A stretch of 6,403 nt of DNA from Lachnospiraceae bacterium UBA1712 (GCA_002317175.1 DCJA01000022.1:1-6403); one strand, 5' to 3'; counted from the first letter of the stretch, positions 1 to 6,401 are shown. A program made the numbers and translations. Notes: generated from the sequence alone by a model not told the origin.

Positions 1-835
1 GGACCTGCAGCCATGTTATCTGGATGAAGTGTACGACCTGTACCACCACCTGAAGCAACTGAGAAGTACTTCTTACCAGCTTCAAGTCTTTCCTTCTTGT
101 AAGTACCTGCAACTGGATGCTGGAATCTTGTAGGATTTGTAGAGTTACCTGTGATAGATACGTCTACGTTCTCCTTCCACATGATAGCAACACCTTCACA
201 GTACATCGTTAGCGCCGTAGCAGTTAACCTTTGCACGTGGAGAATTAGCATCCTTTGAGTAGCACTTACGTGATACTTCCTTTAACTGTATTTGTATAAG
301 GATCATACTCTGTCTCAACAAATGTGAATCCGTTGATACGTGAGATAATCTGAGCAGCATCCTTACCAAGACCATTAAGGATAACTCTAAGTGGAGTCTG
401 ACGAACCTTATTAGCCTTCTCAGCGATACCAATAGCACCTTCAGCTGCAGCGAATGACTCGTGACCAGCTAAGAATGCGAAACACTCTGTCTCTTCTTCA
501 AGAAGCATCTTGCCAAGGTTACCATGTCCAAGACCAACCTTACGTGTATCAGCAACAGAACCTGGGATACAGAAAGCCTGAAGACCTTCACCAATTGCAG
601 CTGCAGCATCAGCAGCCTTACGACAATTCTTCTTAATAGCGATTGCAGCACCTACTGTGTAAGCCCACTTTGCGTTCTCGAAACAGATAGGCTGAATGTT
701 CTCGATAAGATGGTATACATCAATACCAGCTGCATCACAAATTTCTTTACATTCCTCAATTGAAGCAATACCATACTGGCTAAGTACAGCCTGAATCTGA
801 GGTAATCTTCTTTCATATGATTCAAATAAAGCCAT
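1..835 (-). pseudogene. GGGtGRT-family protein gene, frameshifted twice and cut by the window edge
   Basis: The gene starts at ATG 835, nine bases after a perfect AGGAGG (850-845), and is 20 bases downstream of the NifU-like gene. The first frame reads 184 family-like residues (starting MALFESYERR) and then reaches a stop at 266-268. Skipping one A of the AAA at 281-283 restores the family sequence (VKEVSRKCYSKD, later RAKVNCYGANDV) down to a second break at base 201. Skipping that base gives a third open segment from 200 to the window edge (CEGVAIMWKENVDVSITGNS, then SGGGTGRTLHPDN). The name-giving GGGTGRT motif is encoded at 50-30. The joined product is 277 residues; from memory full members are about 330, so the C-terminus lies outside the window. 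The family is conserved in anaerobes and its function is unknown; pairing with a NifU-like gene suggests an iron-sulfur link (inference). Conservation on both sides of each break argues for sequence error or a very recent mutation rather than an old pseudogene. Confidence 0.88.
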
Positions 836-855
836 TATTTTATTCCTCCTATTCC

Positions 856-1548
856 TTACTCTTTTCTTGGGTCGATGATACGAGCAGCATCAGCAACACG
901 GCCATACTGACCTGAAGCCTTATCAAGTGCTGTCTGAGCATCGTTACCAGCCTTAATGAAATCCATCATCTTACCAAAGTTAACATACTTGTAACCGATA
1001 ATCTGATCTTCTTCATCTAAAGCAACACCTGTAATATAACCATCTGTAAGTTCAAGGTATCTTGGTCCCTTTGAAAGTGTTCCATAAGTTGTACCAACCA
1101 TTGAACGAGAACCCTTACCAAGATCTTCAAGACCAGCACCGATTGCAAGACCGCATTCAGAGAAAGCAGACTGTGTACGACCGTAAACGATCTGAAGGAA
1201 TAATTCTCTCATAGCTGTATTAATAGCATCACAAACCAAGTCTGTGTTTAATGCTTCCATAACTGTTAAACCTGGAAGGATTTCTGCAGCCATAGCAGCT
1301 GAATGTGTCATACCAGAACAACCAATAGTCTCTACCAATGCTTCCTGGATGATACCTTCCTTAACATTTAAGGATAACTTACAAGCACCCTGCTGTGGTG
1401 CACACCAGCCAATACCGTGTGTATAGCCAGAAATATCCTTTACTTCTTTTGCCTTAACCCATTTTGCTTCTTCTGGGATTGGAGCACAGCCGTGATGAAC
1501 GCCCTGTGCTACTGGGCACATTTCTTCAACTTCTTTTGAATAAATCAT
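856..1548 (-). CDS. NifU-like iron-sulfur cluster scaffold-related protein
   Basis: This 230-residue protein resembles the NifU N-terminal/IscU scaffold fold over residues 45-140. The stretch CKLSLNVKEGIIQEALVETI followed by GCSGMTHSAA matches the IscU strand and the second ligand cysteine region (C77). C132 in SECGLA may stand for the third ligand. The usual CGD motif is missing: its place is taken by WCAPQQGAC, with C49 and C56. There are seven cysteines (11, 21, 49, 56, 77, 106, 132), including a C-x9-C pair at the N-terminus that ordinary IscU proteins lack. Residues 140-230 form an extension without a clear match. The start is fixed by AAAGGAG (1563-1557) eight bases before ATG. It heads a two-gene unit with the GGGtGRT gene. 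Codon use is strongly biased to GGT, CGT, AAG and AAC, which suggests high expression. A role in iron-sulfur cluster assembly is inferred from family likeness only; with altered ligands it may have another metal or redox role. Confidence 0.85.
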   Translation of the reverse strand: MIYSKEVEEMCPVAQGVHHGCAPIPEEAKWVKAKEVKDISGYTHGIGWCAPQQGACKLSLNVKEGIIQEALVETIGCSGMTHSAAMAAEILPGLTVMEALNTDLVCDAINTAMRELFLQIVYGRTQSAFSECGLAIGAGLEDLGKGSRSMVGTTYGTLSKGPRYLELTDGYITGVALDEEDQIIGYKYVNFGKMMDFIKAGNDAQTALDKASGQYGRVADAARIIDPRKE

Positions 1549-1572
1549 GTGAAAAACTCCTTTCGACTTTTT

Positions 1573-1594
1573 ATATAAAAACCGCTTTTAATAT
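1573..1594 (-). repeat. Imperfect inverted repeat just downstream of the candidate promoter
   Basis: On the minus strand ATATTAAAA (1594-1586), GCGG (1585-1582) and TTTTTATAT (1581-1573) form nine-base arms with one mismatch and a four-base loop. It overlaps the expected transcription start and lies 10 bases upstream of the AAAGGAG ribosome binding site. The arms are only A and T, so an RNA hairpin would be weak; it could be an operator or chance. It does not look like an intrinsic terminator, and no GC-rich stem with a T run was seen after psd. Confidence 0.3.
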
Positions 1595-1621
1595 TTTGCC
1601 ATATATATATGCAAAAATCAA
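1593..1621 (-). promoter_or_regulatory. Candidate promoter for the NifU-like/GGGtGRT pair
   Basis: In the 84-base AT-rich gap after psd, the minus strand has TTGATT (1621-1616), a 17-base spacer and CAAAAT (1598-1593), with TG one base before the -10 box as in extended -10 promoters. Both boxes match consensus at four of six positions, and the -10 lacks its first T, so the call is weak. It would separate the highly expressed pair from the lipid operon, in line with their different codon use. AT-rich sequence gives many chance matches. Confidence 0.35.
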
Positions 1622-1632
1622 CGAATTTTTAA

Positions 1633-2484
1633 CTAGTTTATAACACTGTTTCCAAGCTTTTGTCCCATACAAACTGCTACTTCCATGCCTTCATCAGTAG
1701 CATCAAATAATTCCTTTGCAAGTATAGCTTTATCCTTTTTAATTAATACCACAACAGTGGAACCACCATACTTGAAATAACCTTTTTCATCACCGCGCTT
1801 AACAATCGCTTTACCAAGATGATTAACAATCTTTCCAACCAGCATTGCTCCAACTTCCATCTGGACTACTGTACCAAATCGAGGTGTTTTGATAAGGGTG
1901 TATTCTCTGCAGTTTCTAGTAAATACCGGCATAGTATTGAGAGCAATAGGTCTAACAGTATGCAATTGACCTGCTATAAATACGTTGGAGCTCTTTTTAC
2001 CACTATCTATATAGCAATATCTGTGGTAATGGTTCACACACAGCCTAAATACCAGACACACTCCATCCTTGTATTCATCTGCGACTCTTTTATTCTTTAA
2101 AAGATCATAAATGCTGTATTCACTCTGCTTTATTGGAATAACCAGATCATCTGTTATACGATAAGTGCTTAACAGTCCATCACAGGGTGCAATCAATGTA
2201 TCAGGATCCATATCGATTGATCTTAATTCACTCCTGATTCTACGTATAAAGAAATCATTAAAGCAATGATATTTTTCTTCAGCATACATGGATAAATCAA
2301 TACCATTCTTTTTGGCAAAGGCAGGTATTATATTAACAGACAGGGCTGAATCCATGTAAAGGCCAACAATTTTTGATACTATTCTTGAACTTAAGATTTT
2401 AAGAATAATCCTTCCTGGCGCTGTTTTGTATAGAAACTGAAGGCTATTACTGTCTTTGGGTATTTTAACCTTTTCAAAAGACAT
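1633..2484 (-). CDS. psd: Phosphatidylserine decarboxylase proenzyme
   Basis: The enzyme converts phosphatidylserine to phosphatidylethanolamine at the membrane, using a pyruvoyl group made by self-cleavage. The 283-residue sequence carries the family landmarks in order: FFIRR at 78-82, APCDG with D102 (expected triad Asp), NHYHRY with H154 (expected triad His), GQLHTVRPIAL near 172-182, QMEVGAMLVGKI near 208-219, and the processing site GGST at 240-243. Cleavage between G241 and S242 would give a beta chain of 241 and an alpha chain of 42 residues. All expected catalytic residues are present, so it should be active. The start at ATG 2484 follows GGAGG by eight bases, and the gene begins 17 bases after the pssA stop. 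Placement directly after pssA completes the two-step route from CDP-diacylglycerol to phosphatidylethanolamine. Confidence 0.95.
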   Translation of the reverse strand: MSFEKVKIPKDSNSLQFLYKTAPGRIILKILSSRIVSKIVGLYMDSALSVNIIPAFAKKNGIDLSMYAEEKYHCFNDFFIRRIRSELRSIDMDPDTLIAPCDGLLSTYRITDDLVIPIKQSEYSIYDLLKNKRVADEYKDGVCLVFRLCVNHYHRYCYIDSGKKSSNVFIAGQLHTVRPIALNTMPVFTRNCREYTLIKTPRFGTVVQMEVGAMLVGKIVNHLGKAIVKRGDEKGYFKYGGSTVVVLIKKDKAILAKELFDATDEGMEVAVCMGQKLGNSVIN

Positions 2485-2501
2485 TCAGATATCCTCCATT
2501 T

Positions 2502-3185
2502 CTACAAAAATGCAAGTAATAAAAATTCAACAACTCCAATAGCTACCATAATAAGAATACCTCTTAAGCCAGGCTTCTTAATCTGTATTTTTGATAAAAA
2601 CAGAAAGCCAAGAAGCATCATGAAGGCAAAATATACCATGGTAATATCCAATGGAAGTATATACTGCATTAAAAGAATTGTTGGAAATACAAGTGCTGCG
2701 CTCGTAACTGGTACACCACAGTAATATTTCCTGCATCCTTCTTCTGTTTTCTGTCTCTCTTCTTCCTCAACGTTAAAATATGCCAGTCGAATCATGGCAG
2801 CAAGAATATATAATAACATTATACAAAAAAGTAACATTGTAAGAGATAACATGGATTTGCCATCTGTATTTACTCTTGGAAGCTCCTCTATTGTAGGACA
2901 TACTCTGATCATGGCATTACCAATACAGGCAGGTAATACACCAAAAGCAACCAGGTCAGATAATGAATCAATCTGTACACCGTATTTCATTTCAATCTCA
3001 GTTCTGTCTTTTTTTGTTCTTGCAACTTTACCATCAAAAGCATCACAAAGACCGCAAATCATAAGAAAGAAAATACCAAGATATGGATGACCCTCTCCAT
3101 GAAGTGAAACAAAAATACCTACACCTGCTGATAACAAGGACATATATGTAAGTATTACAGTATAATCATAAAATCCTAATAACAT
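2502..3185 (-). CDS. pssA: CDP-diacylglycerol--serine O-phosphatidyltransferase (phosphatidylserine synthase)
   Basis: This 227-residue integral membrane enzyme of the CDP-alcohol phosphatidyltransferase family should join CDP-diacylglycerol and L-serine to give phosphatidylserine and CMP. The signature is complete: D48-x2-D51-G52-x2-A55-R56, then G69-x3-D73-x3-D77; the aspartates bind metal and drive catalysis. RLAYFNVEE (133-141) and GVPVTSAALVFP (157-168) are typical of the Bacillus-type PssA subgroup, which favours serine over glycerol-phosphate or inositol as substrate. Hydrophobic segments lie near residues 8-27, 35-47, 112-137, 160-178, 182-197 and 208-227. The start ATG 3185 is only six bases after the preceding stop; AGGGG sits just one base before the ATG, too close to be ideal, so AGG overlapping the upstream stop or translational coupling may drive initiation. 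The next ATG (M15) would cut into the first membrane segment, so M1 is preferred. The neighbour psd supports the substrate call. Confidence 0.93.
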   Translation of the reverse strand: MLLGFYDYTVILTYMSLLSAGVGIFVSLHGEGHPYLGIFFLMICGLCDAFDGKVARTKKDRTEIEMKYGVQIDSLSDLVAFGVLPACIGNAMIRVCPTIEELPRVNTDGKSMLSLTMLLFCIMLLYILAAMIRLAYFNVEEEERQKTEEGCRKYYCGVPVTSAALVFPTILLMQYILPLDITMVYFAFMMLLGFLFLSKIQIKKPGLRGILIMVAIGVVEFLLLAFL

Positions 3186-3191
3186 TCCCCT

Positions 3192-4229
3192 TTACCTATC
3201 CTTTATAATTATTCGAGGCTTTGTAAAATAACCCCATAAAGTAATTATTCCGCATAATCCAACACATATATAGAAAGATACACCTCTAACAAGAAGTTCC
3301 ATATTGGCTACGCTATCAATTCCATTTATATGGCTAAATCCTTCAAGAAGCAAATAATCTATAACTCCCATTGCTCCAGGTACTGGCATTCCATTAGATC
3401 CAACGAGCGCCAGACTTTGAACAGCCCAAACGGAGGAAGCATAGCTTTTGTCACCTCCTACTGCCAAATACATAAACATTGACACACTAATCTGGCAGAT
3501 TCTTTGGAATAAATTCAAAACGAATACATTTACAAGCATTTTTTTGTACTTCAAAAGCATCTGTGCACAGCTTCTGTATTCTTCAAGCAGATAAGTCATC
3601 TTAAGATATCTTTTTTCTACATTTCTTATAAGATGAATCTTAACCAATATATTAAATATTTTGTTTGCAATATAATATGTCAAACTTTCTTTAAAAACCA
3701 GCATAATAAATGCGATAGCACATAATATGAGAATCAGGAATCCAATAATAACCAGAATCCTTCCTAATACTGAATACTCCTTATACAGATCAAAGTGAAG
3801 AATAAGACTTACCGCTCCCGTAATCATCAGTGAAAAAGTATACATTACCAGGTTAATCAAAAGTGTAATCATCGCTACAGAAGCAGATACACCATCCCTC
3901 ATAATAAAATAAGCGCTGGCGGGTTGTCCTCCTGTTGCAGAAGGAGTAATTGAAGAAAAGAAAATATCCGAAGCAGCATATAATACTCCATGTTTTCTTG
4001 GCCTGCCATGCAATAACTCTTTAATTATCACGCATATAGCTTTACCTTCAAAATAAATGAATCCCAGCATCGAAATAATGCCAAGCATAAACCAGCACTT
4101 ATTGGCTGTTAATATATCTATGTAAAGCTCTTTTAAAGAAAAGCTTGAGCACTGCGATGCTATTGTCCATATTATCAGAACAGCAATAACAATAGACACC
4201 AGCAGCCACAACAGCTTCTTTTTGTTCAT
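3192..4229 (-). CDS. Flippase-like polytopic membrane protein (YbhN/AglD2, UPF0104 family)
   Basis: The product (345 residues from the ATG) belongs to the lysylphosphatidylglycerol synthase transmembrane-region family. Diagnostic motifs are TPSATGGQPASAYF (from residue 95) and PVPGAMGVIDYLLLEGF (from 282). About seven or eight hydrophobic stretches are visible, for example near 7-24, 44-58, 116-144, 154-179, 230-258, 266-283 and 313-335. It lacks the C-terminal aminoacyl-transferase domain of MprF, so it is not a full lysyl-phosphatidylglycerol synthase. Family members are thought to move or help make lipid-linked molecules; the substrate here is unknown. Lying directly before pssA and psd, it may act on phosphatidylserine or phosphatidylethanolamine (inference). 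An in-frame TTG exists at 4235, but ATG 4229 is preferred because a weak TGAG (4241-4238) lies eight bases upstream of it. The weak site and 15-base gap suggest translational coupling to the gene before. It uses rare codons such as ATA and AGG. Confidence 0.85.
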   Translation of the reverse strand: MNKKKLLWLLVSIVIAVLIIWTIASQCSSFSLKELYIDILTANKCWFMLGIISMLGFIYFEGKAICVIIKELLHGRPRKHGVLYAASDIFFSSITPSATGGQPASAYFIMRDGVSASVAMITLLINLVMYTFSLMITGAVSLILHFDLYKEYSVLGRILVIIGFLILILCAIAFIMLVFKESLTYYIANKIFNILVKIHLIRNVEKRYLKMTYLLEEYRSCAQMLLKYKKMLVNVFVLNLFQRICQISVSMFMYLAVGGDKSYASSVWAVQSLALVGSNGMPVPGAMGVIDYLLLEGFSHINGIDSVANMELLVRGVSFYICVGLCGIITLWGYFTKPRIIIKDR

Positions 4230-4244
4230 TATCAATACTCAGCA

Positions 4245-5663
4245 CTAATTAGCTACTTCAAATGTATTATCAATATCCATGCTAATTAGTAAAACCTTCC
4301 CCTTATTATCCCTTGGAGACAGCCATGAATACATGTTTGTTCCCCATTTACCTGTTGAATGATTAACATATTCCAAACGCTGATTTGATCTTACATCATC
4401 AGGATTCATCTTGGATAAAGGACAGTTTGAACATACGCATTCCTTTTCACGTATAAGTTCATAGCACTTCTTTCCAACCATACTTAAACCAGCTGACTTT
4501 ATTGCATAATCATTCATATATTCAACTACATGAGAATCATAATCAATAATATAAATAGCACATCCCATGCCTTCAAACATTTCTATCTTTGAAAACAGTT
4601 CTTTAGAAGATCTGTATTTTTTAGAAAGCAGTGAATAGGTAAGTATGGAATCAACCTGATTAGAAATAGTAAGCATCTGCTCTGACGACATATCAGAATA
4701 ACAGTCTTCCACATTCTCGTATACAATACCACCCATAAAATGATCGTTAACTATAATCGCGAAGAACAGTAATTCACTTACATTTGTATCCTGCATGTAA
4801 TTCATTATTTCAATATCTTCAGAAGGCAAATCTGTCCTTACAATTCCGAATTTACCCTTTTCATCATATAGTCTGAGCACAAGGTCATTTCTCAAAACAT
4901 CAATCAGGTCATTAGCAGGTAATTCATAACCAGGCATTGAAAAATCAAGACGTTTTTTATCATATAAAGAATGCTCACTATTAGTAACTATATATGCTCT
5001 GTTAAAGCCATGATACAGACAGAATATCTCTAACAGAGAATTAAGGCATGCATAGATATTGGAATCATAATGAAAGAGCTGCATGCTAACATCCATAAAA
5101 TATCTGTCCCAGGCGCTTTCATTGAGATTACGATAATCAAAATCATCATAATCTCCACCAAAAAGGAAGCTACTGAAATTAGCTTTGGTTAAAGCGGCCT
5201 CGTATAATCTGTAACAGTTTTTACCATTTGATTTTGCTCTTGTAAGAGCCTGATATGCATTCAGTTTAAGATCATCATAAGTCTTTCCGTGAAATGGATA
5301 AACAGCAATACCTATAGAGGCAGTTAAACTCATTCCATCAAATGACAAATCTGCAATATTAGTCAGAATTTTGTCACAGATACGTTCAATATCATTAATT
5401 GTTCTTGGATTTTGAATAAGAACAGCATATTCGCCAAACTTTAACTGAGCAACTACATCAGTACCCTTGAAGAAATTCTTAATTACCTCATTAATAACAA
5501 GAAGTATTTCATTTCCTTTTTCAACTCCAAGAGCATTGTTTATCACGAAAAAATTATCAAGATTAATAATAAACATACCATGAATAACATGTCTGCTTTC
5601 AGTTCTAAGAATATTATCTATAATTTTTTCCTGTTCGTTATATAATACATTTTGATTATCCAT
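4245..5663 (-). CDS. Signalling protein with degenerate GGDEF, GAF-like and PAS-like domains
   Basis: The 472-residue soluble protein (numbered from ATG 5663) has three parts. Residues 15-155 are a GGDEF fold: INLDNFFVINNALG (34-47), KGTD (66-69) in the place of the RxxD inhibitory site, the signature replaced by KFGEY (75-79), and SIGIAVYP (116-123). The first metal Asp of the usual DxD is N34 and the signature Asp is Gly, so cyclic-di-GMP synthesis is unlikely; it may bind nucleotide or only dimerise. Residues about 190-345 look GAF-like (LLEIFCLYHGFNRAYIV). Residues about 360-470 look PAS-like and include GKKCYELI and a C-x-C-x2-C-P motif (C409, C411, C414), possibly metal- or redox-sensing. 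No membrane segment, EAL, kinase or DNA-binding domain is seen. An in-frame GTG at 5678 would add five residues, but ATG 5663 has the better spaced ribosome binding site. It lies 20 bases after the acyltransferase gene. Confidence 0.82.
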   Translation of the reverse strand: MDNQNVLYNEQEKIIDNILRTESRHVIHGMFIINLDNFFVINNALGVEKGNEILLVINEVIKNFFKGTDVVAQLKFGEYAVLIQNPRTINDIERICDKILTNIADLSFDGMSLTASIGIAVYPFHGKTYDDLKLNAYQALTRAKSNGKNCYRLYEAALTKANFSSFLFGGDYDDFDYRNLNESAWDRYFMDVSMQLFHYDSNIYACLNSLLEIFCLYHGFNRAYIVTNSEHSLYDKKRLDFSMPGYELPANDLIDVLRNDLVLRLYDEKGKFGIVRTDLPSEDIEIMNYMQDTNVSELLFFAIIVNDHFMGGIVYENVEDCYSDMSSEQMLTISNQVDSILTYSLLSKKYRSSKELFSKIEMFEGMGCAIYIIDYDSHVVEYMNDYAIKSAGLSMVGKKCYELIREKECVCSNCPLSKMNPDDVRSNQRLEYVNHSTGKWGTNMYSWLSPRDNKGKVLLISMDIDNTFEVAN

Positions 5664-5669
5664 ATCTGA

Positions 5670-5676
5670 TCCCCCC
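5670..5676 (-). promoter_or_regulatory. G-run ribosome binding site that decides the start of the GGDEF-like gene
   Basis: The minus strand reads GGGGGGA at 5676-5670, six bases before ATG 5663. This spacing fits initiation at 5663. The in-frame GTG at 5678 precedes the G run and would have to use a site inside the upstream coding end, where none is seen. An ATG at 5680 is out of frame. Confidence 0.6.
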
Positions 5677-5683
5677 ACATGGA

Positions 5684-6352
5684 TTAAACTTCTTTAGTTA
5701 CTATTACGCCCTTATCTTTATAAATACTTCTTGCAGGAATTACTCCCCTGACACAGCTGACAGGATAGATATTAGACTCCTTACAAATCACTGTACCAGG
5801 ATTAAGCACACTGTTGCAGCCCACTTCAACATTATCGCCAAGCATAGCTCCTACTTTTTTGATTCCAGTCTCTATCAACTGCTCATCATTTTTGATAACT
5901 ACAAGTGTCTTATCAGACTTAACATTACTGGTTATAGAACCAGCGCCCATATGTGCTTTATAACCGAGAACAGAATCTCCTACATAATTATAATGAGGAA
6001 CCTGAACCTTATTAAACAGAATTACATTCTTAAGTTCAGTAGAATTGCCAACTACTGCGCCCTTTCCAACAATTGCGCTTCCTCTGATAAAAGCACACTG
6101 TCTTATTTCTGCATCCTCATCAATAATACAAGGGCCTCCAATATAGGCAGAATCAAAAACCTTGGCTGATTTAGCAATCCATACATCTTCACCAACCTTC
6201 TCGTATTTATCAATAGGAAGACTATTTCCTAATTCAATAATGAAATCTTTAATCTTGGGTAAAATTTCCCAGGGATACTGAACACCCTCAAATAATTTTG
6301 CTGCAATTGTTTCATCAAGAGAATAATTCTCTTTAACAGTTATATTTTGCAT
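5684..6352 (-). CDS. GlmU-like hexapeptide-repeat acyltransferase
   Basis: This 222-residue protein is mainly a left-handed beta-helix built from hexapeptide repeats (about 55-200, e.g. KVFDSAYIGGPCIIDEDAEI). It is most like the acetyltransferase half of GlmU: R90 in AFIRG, K108 in STELKN, H120 and Y123 in VPHYNYVGDS, and GAGSITSN (136-143) line up with GlmU active-site residues as I recall them, H120 matching the catalytic His. The uridylyltransferase half is absent; instead there is a 55-residue leader (FEGVQYPWEILPKIKDFI), a pattern I associate with Clostridia proteins often labelled UDP-GlcNAc pyrophosphorylase-like. It probably transfers an acetyl or other acyl group to an amino sugar or nucleotide sugar, but the substrate cannot be read from sequence. 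ATG 6352 follows AAGAGG with a six-base gap. It is the first visible gene of the operon, though the window begins only 51 bases upstream. Confidence 0.82.
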   Translation of the reverse strand: MQNITVKENYSLDETIAAKLFEGVQYPWEILPKIKDFIIELGNSLPIDKYEKVGEDVWIAKSAKVFDSAYIGGPCIIDEDAEIRQCAFIRGSAIVGKGAVVGNSTELKNVILFNKVQVPHYNYVGDSVLGYKAHMGAGSITSNVKSDKTLVVIKNDEQLIETGIKKVGAMLGDNVEVGCNSVLNPGTVICKESNIYPVSCVRGVIPARSIYKDKGVIVTKEV

Positions 6353-6370
6353 ATAAATCCTCTTTTCATC

Positions 6371-6401
6371 AATAATATTGCTTTACAGAAGCAAAGTTAT
6401 T
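6371..6401 (-). repeat. Inverted repeat upstream of the acyltransferase gene
   Basis: On the minus strand the arms are AATAA (6401-6397), a two-base mismatch, TTGCTT (6394-6389), loop CTGTA, then AAGCAA (6383-6378), a two-base mismatch and TTATT (6375-6371). That is eleven paired positions around a five-base loop, ending 18 bases before the start codon. No T run follows it, so it is not a clear terminator. It could be an operator, a leader hairpin, or the end of an upstream transcript; the window edge prevents a decision. Confidence 0.35.

Noticed and set aside
196..286. Programmed ribosomal frameshifting in the GGGtGRT gene
   Set aside because: Two separate shifts would be needed within 80 bases, no classical slippery site or stimulatory structure is seen, and I know of no frameshifting in this family; error or mutation is simpler.
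454..763. Two plus-strand open frames and one minus-strand frame within the GGGtGRT gene
   Set aside because: They are shadows of a highly conserved coding sequence with strong codon bias.
1549..1632. Intrinsic terminator after psd
   Set aside because: Only weak A/T stems are present, without a GC-rich stem followed by a T run.
1819..2100. Plus-strand open frame of 93 codons inside psd
   Set aside because: It lies wholly within the well-supported psd gene on the other strand and shows no recognisable family.
2794..3090. Plus-strand open frame of 98 codons inside pssA
   Set aside because: It overlaps the pssA catalytic motif on the opposite strand, has no known motif and no convincing ribosome binding context; it is a shadow.
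3192..4235. Full MprF lysyl-phosphatidylglycerol synthase
   Set aside because: The protein ends after the membrane part; the C-terminal aminoacyl-transferase domain is missing.
4245..5678. Active diguanylate cyclase, and GTG 5678 as its start
   Set aside because: The signature is KFGEY and the first metal Asp is Asn, so activity is unlikely; the ribosome binding site lies between the GTG and ATG 5663, which favours the ATG.
5951..6169. Plus-strand open frame of 72 codons inside the acyltransferase gene
   Set aside because: It is opposite the hexapeptide repeats and has no family features.
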